Of a stretch of 64,000 nt of DNA, positions 37,801 through 47,461 are shown one piece after another. The notes beneath the pieces were generated by a model. That model was not told the origin of the DNA. It worked only from the letters and a program-made list of their open reading frames with translations, and did not search any database. The first letter of the stretch is position 1; every line of letters starts with the position of its first letter. The DNA is taken from the NCBI GenBank assembly GCA_951812925.1, contig OX638369.1, positions 45,007,061-45,071,060 on the forward strand, given 5' to 3'. Source of the DNA: Calliopum simillimum. Taxonomy: Eukaryota; Arthropoda; Insecta; Diptera; Lauxaniidae. The translations under genes were made by a program, and so were the position numbers.

Positions 37801-40406
37801 GAAATTGAGATTTCCGATAATGTACGGGAGAGCACACATTTCAGAAATATTAGATATGTTTCGTTTTTTGCTCGGCTTAAATTAAAAAAACATCATAAAC
37901 AAAGTCAATCATCAAGGAATTTGCTTGAATTTTTTCAGAATTTTAGGACCTGTTATGTGGCCGTAATGAGCGATTTAGACATTTTAGCCCATTCTGTCGC
38001 CATGTGCCACATACGATTTTTCTGAATTTTACTTGAGAATATTCGGAAAGGCGGCCCTCCTGCTACCCCCTCATGTCGAAATTTGCTTGTACACCTATTG
38101 GGAATTCCATTTTACACGTCTTGGTATAGATTCCACTACAGTTGGTTATAGAATATGAAAACAAAAAAATTTCTTAAAACCTAGGTCATATAAGGGAGGA
38201 TTATTTTCGGATAAGCCTATATACTGGTTGAAGTGAAATTAAAATTTACGCTTGGCGTAAACTTGCAAGGTTACGACACATGTTTTAACACTTTTCAGCA
38301 TTTTGACACGTTCGGCGATACATTTTTCTCCAGGAATCGTCTTTTACCAGACTATGTATGTTAAGTCTACAGTGTACTGTCATTATGCCTGTATAGATTT
38401 TAACATATTTTCTGATTAGGTTTAACAAGCTTACATATTAACGCACCCACTGCATGTTCTGGGCTTCCAAGTAGTTAATCAGAATATTATTCTCCCATTT
38501 TCGAATTGATTTGTTTTTTTAAGCTATCACTTCGTAAAAGACTTCTTGGACCTTTGAAAGTATAGAGTGCGCCTCTCTTGCCTAAGAAAGAACCTGCCCT
38601 TTCATTGCATTCATGTTTACCGTGTACTTGTATACAGATTAGAGGTTTAAGGTAGCAAAAACTCAGATAATTCAAGCTTTTTTCATAAATTTCGCTGTTT
38701 TGCCTAAGTTTCTATATATGAGCCGTTTATTATGAAAGTGAGGCAAGTCCATAACGAGGCAAAGTGTCATATACATGATCGGTTATTTGACATATGGGCT
38801 AATCCTGCGTTGCGAACGTTACATTTGTACGCATATTTTAACATCCTGAAGGCGCTCTGAATATTAAATTCTTAATTTACCAGCAGTGGTATGCTACCCT
38901 TTGAGAGTATTTTCAGAAGGCATTTGAAAATATTTCCTAGCTTGTATCAGTTACAATATAATCGTGCATAAAGTGCTGTTCACACGTTACGAAAAACAGA
39001 AGTCGTTGTGGAGATCAATGTACATTTTCAAAATTTTTTACGAAGTTTCCAGTATAAACATAAAAAGAAAAATCCTCCAAAGAAAAAAGAATATTTGAGC
39101 ATACAGAAACTGTTTTTTAGGGAATCAAAGAGTCCTTCGTTCGTACAAAAATTTAACTTTTGTGTGTTGCTCACGTTACGTTGCGAACGTTACAATTTTT
39201 ATTTTATATATATACATAGGCTATCGAAAATTGATTCAGCCCCTTTCCAACTAAATTAAACACATTATATTTGCTTGATTTATTTGTGGAAAAGGTTGTA
39301 AAGAAGTGCAGTGCACACAAAAGTAAAATTTTTTCTTGGCACCGCATCTCACGTTAAAAATACGCTGTTGCAGCTCAACCACTGCATCGATTTTTATGAA
39401 ATTTAGAATGCAACGTTATAAAAGACTTTTTGTTATGTAGCTGCCGATGCAACGCCCCTAAAGGCAAAATGCATTTCCACGGCTAAACCGGTGGACCAAT
39501 TTTTAGGAAACTCGGAATGGAGAGTGAACCCTTAGAAAGCATATTAAAAACCTTTAAATATTTAGTGGGCAATACCACTTACCTAGTGGCAAAATGCGCT
39601 TTTACGGCAACTTTATAATTTTTCTCTTGGTTGACCTTTTTTCGGATATGCCCATATATCATTTTTTCAACTTATCGATTCCACATTATCAAGTCAACTC
39701 CTCGTGAAAACAAAAATCAATTTTATTCATTTCTAACAAAATGTCAGCCAATTCATATTATGACATTACATTTGTCTCATTTTGGACTTGCCCAACTTTC
39801 ATAATAAACGGCTCATATATTTGTATATATTCTAATAATTTTTATAAATTCTTTTTTTATTGTAGCTTTTCTATCAAAACAGAACCTATGGATAGTGCTA
39901 ACATCAAAACACCGACGCGTTCCATATCTTCACTTGGAAATTTGCATGAGAATAACAACTCACCTATACCATCAATGTTAGCCGCCACTAATGCTGGTAC
40001 AAATCATTTCATGGCAAATATTAAATCGGAACCAATTGATATATCTATGGAAAGCACTCATCATTCAGGACAACCACCGCCACTTAATTCCCCATCATCA
40101 TTGGTAATAGGGCCACCACCACCACTAAATGCTACGCCCGATGAGAATAGTACACCACCTGTTACTGCGCCCATGAATCAAAAATATTGCGAAGTCTGCG
40201 ATATACCATTTAACTATATGAAAACATATCTGGCACATAAACAATTTTACTGTAAAAATAAAACACGACGTCCGGAGGCGGCAGCCCATCGTGATAGTCC
40301 TAGCCCAAATGCGGCAATCTTGCCAACAGGTTTGCACTCACCGAGCGCAGCTGCGATGATGTTGCAAAAGAATAAGGAAAATCTACAACAGGAGGCCGCC
40401 ATTTGA
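27960..40406 (+). CDS. ush: u-shaped (Friend of GATA), ten 3' coding exons
   Basis: Zinc-finger transcriptional cofactor that binds the N-terminal finger of GATA factors (Pannier, Serpent in flies) in the nucleus and turns them toward repression. The exons total 4169 bp. With the one base owed by an upstream exon they make 1389 codons plus stop, and every junction keeps frame. Nine fingers appear in the order C2HC, C2H2, C2HC, C2HC, C2HC, C2H2, C2H2, C2H2, C2HC, the composition (five C2HC, four C2H2) known for Drosophila Ush. A PLDLS CtBP-recruitment motif lies in exon 6. Long alanine, glycine, serine and glutamine runs lie between the fingers. Drosophila Ush is about 1190 residues as I recall, so the low-complexity linkers look expanded. 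The first exon(s) with the start codon were not found. lwr follows on the opposite strand. Confidence 0.93.
28861..28929 (+). other. ush: short ush introns (69, 98, 63 and 182 bp)
   Basis: Of the nine introns between recognised exons four are small: 28861-28929, 29231-29328, 31366-31428 and 36379-36560. The other five (29430-31107, 31768-32541, 33590-34162, 34447-36110, 36689-39865) are 0.6-3.2 kb, and four of them visibly contain transposon pieces. No insertion was seen in 33590-34162. All have GT and AG ends. Confidence 0.85.
28930..29230 (+). CDS. ush: ush exon b: finger 2
   Basis: A 69-bp intron precedes it. It encodes a Gly/Thr/Ser-rich linker, then a classical C2H2 finger: YACTQCSYSADKKVSLNRHM ending in RMH. 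A Gly-rich tail follows. The donor GTGAGT leaves the frame at a codon boundary. Confidence 0.92.
29329..29429 (+). CDS. ush: ush exon c: finger 3
   Basis: A 101-bp exon that is almost all one C2HC finger: RYCSECDIRFNNVKTYRAHK then QHYC. The donor GTAAGT splits a Gly codon after two bases. Confidence 0.92.
29742..29875. repeat. two-unit tandem repeat in a ush intron, period ~100 bp
   Basis: ATCGGTGAAAGTCCAAAAGT and ATCGGTAAACGTCCAAAAGT recur with intervening TATCGAAAAACAT segments. Function unknown. Confidence 0.55.
30408..30420. repeat. possible solo end of a Tourist-like MITE
   Basis: GTGAACCCGGGCC followed by TTA resembles the right ends of the two Tourist-like MITEs, and upstream CAGTTAAC/GTTAACTGA-like sequence fits their interior. 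No left end was found. Confidence 0.35.
30430..30720 (-). pseudogene. decayed RTE-like retrotransposon 3' fragment in a ush intron
   Basis: The nucleotide sequence parallels 62040-62450: CATAGG, CTCCATCTCATAGC, TTCCCGGTTCTTGG, CACGACCTCTACTG, TTCGCTGTGTGG, GGAGAGTATATTCTGTCCATC and CATTTGTG occur in the same order. It is in antisense orientation to ush. Stops in every frame; a fossil of the C-terminal end of the reverse-transcriptase ORF. Confidence 0.75.
31108..31365 (+). CDS. ush: ush exon d: Ala/Pro-rich linker
   Basis: The acceptor AAAG before 31108 restores the frame (G, then QLTPKLEVTTTT). The exon has a 13-residue Ala-rich run and Pro-rich sequence, with no finger. No domain confirms it; it is supported by exact phase agreement on both sides and an open frame. 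Donor GTAAGT. Confidence 0.8.
31429..31767 (+). CDS. ush: ush exon e: Ser/Asn-rich linker
   Basis: A 63-bp intron precedes it. It encodes TTASSGIVNPENTCFTLDNG and Ser/Asn-rich linker, with no finger. The donor is GTAGGA, weaker than the others. Phase (two bases of an Arg codon) matches the next exon. Confidence 0.82.
31915..32424. mobile_element. FB-like element, second copy, in a ush intron
   Basis: GGCATTAG and CTAACCCC ends are flanked by CCAGAATT on both sides (31907-31914, 32425-32432). They enclose many TTTGGGCGTTATTTCG / AAATGACGCCC units and a GATAATCATTTCGAAAATAAC / AATGATTATCGCCC inverted pair, as in the 6.7-kb copy. Its right end is about 115 bp before the exon f acceptor. Similar AACGCCAGAAAA-type units at 31807-31870 suggest an older neighbour. 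Confidence 0.75.
32542..33589 (+). CDS. ush: ush exon f: CtBP motif, fingers 4 and 5
   Basis: The acceptor TTTTTTGCAG is followed at once by RETTTPLDLSLTRRSP, which holds the PxDLS-type CtBP-binding motif of FOG proteins. Next come Ser/Pro-rich sequence and two alanine runs. Finger 4 is KCKECNIVFCKYENYLAHKQ with HYC; finger 5 is LICAACGIKYTSLDNLRAHQ with YYC. Both are C2HC. Long Gly/Ala tracts surround them. The donor GTAAAT falls at a codon boundary. Confidence 0.93.
34163..34446 (+). CDS. ush: ush exon g: finger 6 and first half of finger 7
   Basis: Starts HSLQKEKCSKCKTTHEVGHP with a further Cys, a possible small metal-binding knuckle. Finger 6 is YKCPVCDVVSLTVSESRKHL with ETH. Finger 7 begins FRCSICRYKGNTLR and is cut by the intron. 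The donor GTATGA splits the Arg codon. Confidence 0.92.
34447..35202. other. ush intron, no features seen
   Basis: No repeat boundary or conserved element recognised before the TIR element at 35203. Confidence 0.45.
35203..36029. mobile_element. TIR element in a ush intron (TTCGGGTAATGTGATATAGG ends)
   Basis: A ~27-bp TIR starting AGTAACTTCGGGTAATG is inverted at the right end with one mismatch. Two further TATCACATTACCCG/CGGGTAATGTGATATA copies lie inside (near 35505 and 35810) and a fourth at 35230. No transposase recognised. Target duplication unclear. The right end is ~80 bp from the exon h acceptor. Confidence 0.7.
36111..36378 (+). CDS. ush: ush exon h: second half of finger 7, polyQ, first half of finger 8
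   Basis: Completes finger 7 (GMRTHIRMH). An acidic stretch and a glutamine tract of about 25 residues broken by Leu follow. Finger 8 opens with FNCDICNYSSSYKGNV, and the exon ends at a codon boundary with donor GTAAGT. Confidence 0.92.
36561..36688 (+). CDS. ush: ush exon i: second half of finger 8
   Basis: Acceptor TTATTGTAG. LRHMKLVH completes finger 8; PHAIINSPSISPESGD and acidic/Asn-rich sequence follow. The donor GTAAGT splits a Ser codon after two bases. A HINE begins about 30 bp into the next intron. Confidence 0.9.
36718..37566 (+). mobile_element. HINE-like element G in the last ush intron
   Basis: Complete copy on the ush strand. It has the 5' palindrome ATACCCTACACCCAGGGTAT, units with GGCACCTCCCAT cores (near 37092, 37235, 37376), CTGCAGTGTAGGGTAT, TTTGGCCAGGCCAAA and the end ATTACTAGT. 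It begins about 30 bp after the exon i donor. Confidence 0.8.
37646..38227. mobile_element. inverted-repeat element, arms ~150 bp, in the last ush intron
   Basis: Paired segments: TATGGGCATATCCTAAAATA with TATTTTCGGATAAGCCTATA; ACGTGTAAAATGRAATTCCCAATAGG with its complement near 38095-38125; TCGATATGAGGGG with CCCCTCATGTCGA. A further TTCGGATATGCCCATATA copy occurs alone at 39641-39660. Non-coding. Confidence 0.7.
38712..39826. mobile_element. TIR element next to the last ush exon
   Basis: TATATGAGCCGTTTATTATG (from 38712) and its inverted copy ending at 39826 continue as GCAAGTCC, then GACA/GTCATA, giving TIRs of about 35 bp plus weaker extension. The interior holds GTTGCGAACGTTACA twice and a fragment related to the 55.9-kb minisatellite (39376-39620: CACTGCATCGATTTTTATGA, ACGCCCCTAAA). 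Its right end is 39 bp from the exon j acceptor. Confidence 0.65.
39866..40406 (+). CDS. ush: ush exon j: finger 9 and C-terminus
   Basis: The acceptor TTTATTGTAG gives SFSIKTEPMDSANIK and a second IKSEPID motif; both are sumoylation-like (psi-K-x-E), notable beside the SUMO E2 gene. A Pro-rich stretch precedes finger 9 (C2HC), KYCEVCDIPFNYMKTYLAHK with QFYC. The exon ends ENLQQEAAI and TGA, followed directly by TAG. A 21-codon frame continues after the two stops (see findings). Confidence 0.92.
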
Positions 40407-40655
40407 TAGATGGAGCGGGAGCAAGAGATCCGGCGTGTTCGTCAACAATGGGAATGGTACTACATGTGTTGTTAAAATATCATTAATGAAAAAATTCATA
40501 CATAGTGTGAATGTAAACGAGTAATTGCATTTTATATGTTAATTCTTTAATTTTAAAATTGAATAGAGTTTTCGAGGGAAAAAATTCTGATCTTAATAAC
40601 TACCGCAGTATTTTGTTTGAATCTCTATATAAAATATATATCGCTTAATCACAAA

Positions 40656-40661
40656 AATAAA
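40656..40661 (+). terminator. ush: candidate ush polyadenylation signal
   Basis: AATAAA about 250 bp after the stop codon. Several other AT-rich AATAAA-like sites follow (40840-41120), so the true end is uncertain. Confidence 0.4.
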
Positions 40662-41184
40662 AACAAATCCCAAATAATTAATTTCAACTTTTTAAAGTTT
40701 GACCTGTTGAAAGCCACTGAAAAACTCGTATTCAATTTTTATTTAAAGAAACTTTATAATATTTAACAAGTAAAAACTAAAAAAAAGAAGTAAAAACAAC
40801 AACATGACATAAAAGGCATGCCAAAGTTATAATTTTAGTTTTTAAATAAAATTTTATTAAAAAATAAAAAATGTTTATATTAATTTTTATTTTTGTTTTA
40901 AAAACAATTTATTTCTTGAAAGAAAATTAATTCTTTCTTTCTTTATAAGTGATCTTTTATATTGTTAAACACTTTATTATTTCATGCTTGTGTTCAAAAA
41001 CAACTTTTTATATGTTAAGTGTAAAAAAATACAACTTTCTTCCAAAATATTGCTTAAAAATTCTTATATTAATAAAAAATAATATAATTTAAGAATAATA
41101 ATAAAATATAATAAAAAATAAATGTATTCTTGATTAAAACAGAATAAAAAAGAAAAAAGAAATTGTAGCAATTTAGCGTATGAA

Positions 41185-41228
41185 TGTATTCTTCTTTAAC
41201 TCCTTGGAGGATCATAGCATATAATTGT
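41185..41228 (-). mobile_element. RTE-like 3' terminal scrap
   Basis: GAATGTATTCTTCTTTAACT, CCTTGGAGGATCATAG closely match 62013-62054, the extreme 3' end of the RTE-like copy. A retrotransposition truncated almost at once. Confidence 0.6.
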
Positions 41229-41492
41229 ATTCTATTCTTTTAAAGATTTAAGTATGTGACAATAATTATTTATTCCGTAATAATAAAAATTTAAATAAAA
41301 ATCAGCATTGGTTTAAATTGACAAAAAAAAAAAACAAATAGAAGAGGTTTTCTTAAACACAGCATACTATGTACTACAGCAAAGGACCTTCAACCCAAAA
41401 CTAGTAAGAACATACATATGGGGCATTACATACGTAACCGGATAGCATTTGGCATTTGCATCTCCGATTTTTTTGAAACCTTTTTTCTTATA

Positions 41493-42698
41493 GTAGGGGA
41501 AGGATACCGGTTGTGGGCACCGTTTTGTTTTCGACTCATAACTTTTGACCAAATGTATATACGTATTATGCAAACATATAAGTGTCAATGGAAAGCTAAA
41601 GACCTTAGCTAACTATTGGTGAAGAAAGTAAATTGATTTCGTCAGTTGGAAAAATTACATCAAAAAAATAGTGAAGCTATAATTTTTGCCAAAAAAAAAT
41701 TTTAGGTCCGGTTGTGGGCACCCTTAGAAAATCGGATAAAAATGAGAAAATATGAAATTAAAGCAATCAAATGGAGAAGAATGCAAAATTAACTTATTTC
41801 GGAGACATTGACTTACAAAAATTTAACAAATTCTGCTCAACGGCTTTAACAAAATTAGCGTCACTGTAAACGTCTGGATCGAATGGCATCATACCTGTTG
41901 CCCCGAAACCAGACTTGATTATCTTCGGCTGATGACAGATCAATTTTTTTGCAAATTAAGCTAGCTAGGTGACGTAATCTCTGGCCCTAGTTGACATTGT
42001 TTTTTTGCCAAGCATGATTTTTTTGTACCAACACATGCCCGCCATCTGCTCTTCGGTCTACTTGTCTGGAAACTCAATACCGAGATTTTTTGCAAAGTGT
42101 TATGCCATTTCAACACCCACACTTAATTAAAATAACTTTTTTTCTACGATATCTTTAAATAGCCTATTGGTTCTTTCCTTTCCACTATAAAAGCGTAAAA
42201 TGGCATAAAAATACCATTAGTAACGTTGGCATCCACGATGATATTTCATTAAAACACACGCTTTAAATAAAAAAAGAGGGGTGCTCACACCCGGACCTAT
42301 TCGGGCCCATACTCGGATTTGATAGCCACTTTGAAAAGCAATGAGCAAATTGTGTTGTGTGAACATTTTGGTTGCATTCGGTCTTGAATCACAAAAAAAA
42401 AAAAAAATTTACTACATAAATATAGATTGCGACTCAGCTTTTCGATTGATTCACTTCGATTTATCGCACTTGGAAAATTATTGAAAAAACTTTTGTGTTG
42501 ACTTTTAGTCATTCAAAAACTATTTTCTTCTCAGAATCAAGCAGCAAATGCGTCTGTTTGCTCCGGTAAATGCACAAAAATTTCATGCTGTCATTACACG
42601 CGCTTAACATTTGTCAGAACAGCCGCATTTGTTTTCTGTCAAAAGTTACGGGGGGTTCCCACACCCGGACCCTGCCCGCTGGCGGTACCCTCCCCTAC
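41493..42698 (-). mobile_element. pogo/jerky-type element, internally deleted
   Basis: GTAGGGGAAGGATACC and GGTACCCTCCCCTAC ends are flanked by TA (pogo/Tc1-mariner target). Subterminal GGTTGTGGGCACC / CACACCCGGACC repeats lie near both ends. The minus strand of 41820-42120 reads KNLGIEFPDK, TEEQMAGMCWYKK (CENP-B-like DNA-binding region) and then GFGATGMMPFDPDVYSDANF, typical of the end of pogo/jerky DDE transposases. The catalytic core between is missing, with stops. Confidence 0.75.
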
Positions 42699-42782
42699 TA
42701 GTTAAGACTAGCAGCCATGATTTTTTTCTTTTATTTTTTTAGCAAGCCGTTTCAGAGATATAAATTTTTAAAAAACTGAAAA

Positions 42783-43370
42783 AGCTGCAAAAACGACATT
42801 AATTAGATTTTTGAAATGCTCATAACTCCGACTATAGTCGGCCAAATCATCTGATTGTTTTTTCAAAAGTTTTATTTTTTTAAGAACATTTTTTTTAAAT
42901 GATTTTTTTATAAAAAACTAAATTGGAATGAGGAATTTTTTTGATATTTTTATAAAATTTTTGTAGGGGCACTTCCTTACGGGGTGGAAAAAATGAGGTA
43001 GTATATTTAAGAGAAATATGGAAGAGGAAAAATATATGGGCGTCGGTGAACATATTTACCCTCTCCCAGTAACGAGGAATATTTTAGTGCTCGTTCACTC
43101 ACTTCTTCGTTAGCTAATAATTTTAAAAATTAGATCCCATCGTTTGCTCATTCTAAAAATATTCTTAAAATTTTTCAAATACATAAAAGTTTTTCCAAAA
43201 ATTTTTTAAAAAATCAAAAAGTATAATCATTTAGTTTTAAAAGTTGAAAATTTAATAAAAAAATCACATAAAAAAAAAATTTTAATTTTTTATAAAATTT
43301 TCTTAAATAATAAAATTTTAAATCACATGATTTGGCCGACTATAGTCGGAGTTATGTCGTTTTTGCAACG
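42783..43370. repeat. inverted repeat with CCGACTATAGTCGG cores
   Basis: CATAACTCCGACTATAGTCG and neighbouring GCCAAATCAT are mirrored at 43321-43356 by ATGATTTGGC and CGACTATAGTCGGAGTTATG. The CCGACTATAGTCGG core is itself palindromic. Arms are about 150 bp, with an AT-rich centre. Confidence 0.75.
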
Positions 43371-43550
43371 ATTTTTGGAAATTCCACGATTTTCTCAAAA
43401 AACCTGAAAGAGTGTGTCAAAAATGTGAGCTGAGAATTTTTTCAAGTTTTTTTAAGATCATCTAGAGGTTGCCATTTTAAGAAAAATGAGTCGTGCAATA
43501 TATAAAAGTTAACGTCTTGAATCAAAGTATATCAAAAAATAATATCTCTT

Positions 43551-44168
43551 AGCCATTCTATGCCTAGCGTAACAAGATCTGCCACACCCTTTCCGATTTT
43601 GCTGAAATTTGGTACATGGTTTCGTTTCATGCCTAATCTTTTAGAAATGGCATGCGACGTAACCGTATTGCAGCATAGCGTATTTCATTTTCAAAATCTT
43701 TCGAGGAATTTAAAATGATGTAAATTACAAAAAAAAACCTACATAATACGCATATTCTGAAATGATCAAAAAATTATTGCTCGTATACCATTAAAAATAC
43801 CATCCAAATTTTAGATTCATGTGAAAGGTGGTTTTGTCTTCTATTGTAGAAAAATATTTTGCAAGGTCGAAAAAAGGTACTACAGCGCTTTTTGTCGTTT
43901 AGTACTAAAATAGTAGTAAATTTAGTACTTTCCACCAAATTCAAAAATGGATTGCTTTGTGCACTTAGCGTAACTCTATAGCTTTCTAAAAATGGTCCAA
44001 ACATGAGAATGGGTTAAGAAATGTTCCAGTTATGAGCACCCCCCACAAGCCACAAAAAAAATCTCAAAATTTTCTAAAAGATTAGGCATGAAACGAAACC
44101 ATGTACCAAATTTCAGCGAAATCGGAAGGGGTGTGGCAGATCTTGTTATGCTAGGCATTGAATGGCTG
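43551..44168. mobile_element. element with ~96-bp terminal inverted repeats
   Basis: The left arm 43551-43646 (AGCCATTCTATGCCTAGC ... CCTAATCTTTTAGAAA) and right arm 44072-44168 are near-identical reverse complements. They contain AACAAGATCTGCCACACC and CTGAAATTTGGTACATGG. Interior non-coding. No target duplication identified. Confidence 0.75.
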
Positions 44169-44826
44169 CTCTAACAGAACATCAAACATAAGTTCTTTTT
44201 TTTAAATTTCACCCTACTCTATAAAACTTTGAGACTACATCATGGGATAAAGCTTGTTGTCCCAAAATCAACATGAAATCATGCAAGGAACAATATTATG
44301 GAAGATTTTAACACACTTTATCCTGTTTTTATGGGTCTTATAGACTCCTTTTTCCAATATATAATGGGTAAATATATCAAAATCTAATTTTTGTGAAACT
44401 CATAAATGAGTGCCACGGTCACACGCTTGGTTAAATCGGTCTGGAATAACTTTTGTTGAACATTGACTGGTGACAAAAAAAAATAGGTTCAGAAGTTGTT
44501 TGGTATACTTATTAAAAGTTTTTTACGCATAATCTTACTATGCCAAAATTTCTGAAGTGGCTACTGAGTCATCTTTGAATGGTGAATCATCAAACGTTTA
44601 TAACTCATATGTATGTATACTATGAAAAGTTGTGAATATTTCTAGTATGTATACTAGGATGGGCCGATTTGTATGGAAGGAAATTTAACCAATCCGGTTA
44701 AGTGAGAATCGTAAAATTTTGATAATTTAGAGAAACTTTGCCAAAGAAAGTTTATATTTTCGTTGCAGTTTATAGGAAAATGAGAAAATTTCTGCGGAAC
44801 AATTCGAAGTGAATTTTTTTACCGGG

Positions 44827-46060
44827 AATAATCTTTATTAGTGCATGAAAAATAAAGTGTGAAAAGTCGAGTGCGAAATTGTGTTTGCGTAAAAAGGTAT
44901 TTAAGTTTGCAAAAATCATTTTTATGCAAATATCTCGCTAATGGTTACAGCTGCAGAAGAATATTATCTAACAATTTTATAGCTGTATAAGTTATCTATA
45001 AAATGCCGTTAGAGTGGTATTCTAATGACTTACAGTTCATAAATTATAGCACTTTGAAAATCACCATTCATATAACTCTGCACAGTTGTGCGCAGCGATA
45101 CATCTTTAAGGGGACATTCGCGTTTGTAATTGAAAACAAAAAAACACTTTTTTAAAATTTTATTATGAAAAAACTATTATATTTATTGCCAAAATTTCTT
45201 TTGAACATTGTTAAGTATTGTCCAAAAAATATGAAAAAAATTTTATTTTTTTTTTATTTTTAGTTTCCCTTGGCTGCTGTAGAGGGCGTCATCCAAAAGT
45301 TACTTTTCAAACTGGTAGGAAATTTTTCTCCGAATTTGCTCGACGGATTTTAAAAAACCAAAAAGCATTCGATTACTCATAAAAAGTATTAAACAATAAG
45401 CCTCTGAAAGTTTTAAAAAATACACCCCCCCTTGTTTTACGGGGCATTTTTTGAGGTAAGTCCCTAAATTTTTTCGCATTTTTCATAAATATTCATACAA
45501 AAACTTCAAAATATAAAAAAGTATGAATTTTAAAGGCTTATTGTATAGTTTTGGGTCCCAAGAATAAAATCCATTTTGAATTTTTCAAAAATCTGTTACA
45601 GGAGGTCTAAAATATTTCCTACCGTTTAAAAAGTAACTTTTGGATGGCGCCCTCTACAGCAGCTAAGGAAAACTAAAAATAAAAAAAAATTTTTTTTTCA
45701 TATTCTTAAAACATTATATAACAATGTCCAAAAGAAATTTTGTCAATAAATATAATAGTTTTTTCATAATAAAACTTTTAAAAAGTGTTTTTCTTTTCAA
45801 TTACGAAAGCGAATGTCCCCTTAATTAAGATATCTCCTTAACTAAAAGTTGTACGACAACATTTCATAAATTTTTTAATAGGTAGTTTTCTGAGCTACAA
45901 AATTATCCACCAATATTTTTCTGTAGATGTAACCGTTAGCGAGATATTTGCAAAAAAGTGTTTTTTGCAACCTTTGATCTTTAATAACTTTTAATGCGAA
46001 CAGAATTTCGAAATGGAATCTCCACATTTTATTTTTCATGAACCAATAAAGATTATTTTG
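44827..46060. repeat. 1.2-kb palindromic element, arms ~600 bp
   Basis: Nested pairs share a centre near 45450-45465: AATAATCTTTATT, CATGAAAAATAAA, TGCAAATATCTCGCTAA, AAGGGGACATTCGC, GTAGAGGGCG, CCAAAAGTTACTTTT. Arms diverge towards the outside. Non-coding. Confidence 0.8.
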
Positions 46061-46211
46061 TTATATGTCATAACTCTGAAACTATTTGATTAATTTGGTG
46101 CATATGGGTATTTCCACAGAAAAGTACAAAAAATTAAATCATTGAACTCTGAAACTATTTAACATATGTGGGTGAGATTTGTTACATATGTAAAAAGCGC
46201 CAAGACAAATA

Positions 46212-46841
46212 ACACAGTCCTGCGTTTTTGAAAAAGTTAAAAAAGTATGAAATGAGAGTAGGTGATTTTAATAGATTTTTGATCGCTGAATATGACCTCC
46301 GATTTGCTCCATCACGTCTGAGATTCGAGTTATATTTGATTTAAAGTTCAAGAAACGCTATTTTCAGACATATGGCGTACATCTTAAAAAAAAGTCTAGT
46401 TCACTTTTGACAGCGGCATTGAATAGCCCTGAGTTTCTTCTTTAAATCGCACTCTTAGCCTTTTCTATTGAATTATTAGTTTCCGAGATATCATCGATTG
46501 AATTAAAGGTATTGCTAATCCCTGTAAAGGACTATATTCAATTTGTATGCCTTTGCTTCAATGGATGATATTTCGGAAACTAATGATCCAATTCAAAAAA
46601 TTAAAAGAACGCTTTAAAGAGGAAGCTCAGAGCTATTCAATGCCGCTGTCAAAAGTAAACGAGACTACTTTAAGGATGAACGCCATATGTTTGAAAATTG
46701 CGTTTTCTGCACTTTTAATCAAGGATAACTCGGATCTCAGGCGTGATGAAGCAAATCGGAGGTCATATTCGCATTCAGCGAGCAAAAATCTATAAAAATC
46801 ACCTACTCTGATCTCATACTTTTTTCATCGCAGGACTGTGT
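46212..46841. repeat. inverted repeat, arms ~300 bp with ~20-bp loop
   Basis: ACACAGTCCTGCG (46212) returns as CGCAGGACTGTGT (ending 46841). Continuous matching follows through GAGTAGGTGATTTT, GACCTCCGATTTGC, CATATGGCG and CCGAGATATCATC. The arms nearly meet at 46526, so a transcript could fold over its full length. Confidence 0.8.
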
Positions 46842-46859
46842 AATGTGTTCTGGGAAATA

Positions 46860-47461
46860 TGGGAGTATCACGCCCCCACAAAAATCACTTCATCATATCT
46901 CTGAAAATATTTAACGCACATGAATCAGGTTTAATAAAGTTTTAAAGAGCGCCGGGACAAATAATGTTCACTGGGAAAACGAACGATGCCACGCCCCTAA
47001 AAAAAATGAATCATTTATGAGATTTCCCTTGTGTCGCGTAGGGATTGAGATGGATTGAATATTAACAATCCATTCTGATCCAGAATTGTGTTCCAGATTT
47101 CTTGGATAGATTTGAATTAAAAATTGGATCAATACATTTAAATCCAGGAAATATAAATTGCTACGCAAGATTGGAATGGTTTCAAATAGACGCCTTCTAT
47201 CAATCTTTCTGGATCTAGATTTTGATCCAGAATTGTGTACCAGATGTACGCTATGAATGCGACGTGAAATATTGCTAGATCCAATCGCACCCCGCAAGGA
47301 TTTAAAGTAAAACTACAATCCTTTTCAATCCACACATTTTTCTGGCCAAAATTCATAACGTCCATATTATCATGGTGACCAACTGCAAATGTAATTCTTA
47401 TGTTGACTGTAGACTTAAAGCATAATTCTGAAAAAAATCTTAGCCCTTGAACAACCGGGTC
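46860..47461. other. non-coding; scattered ACGCCCC motifs
   Basis: Two phrases (ATCACGCCCCCACAAAA, GCCACGCCCCTAAAA) recall the 55.9-kb minisatellite unit. No gene; open frames here are short and unconserved in appearance. Confidence 0.4.

Noticed and set aside
46547..46795. 82-residue frame with helical-looking sequence
   Set aside because: Lies wholly in one arm of the 46.2-46.8 kb inverted repeat; the opposite arm has no matching open frame, and no family was recognised.
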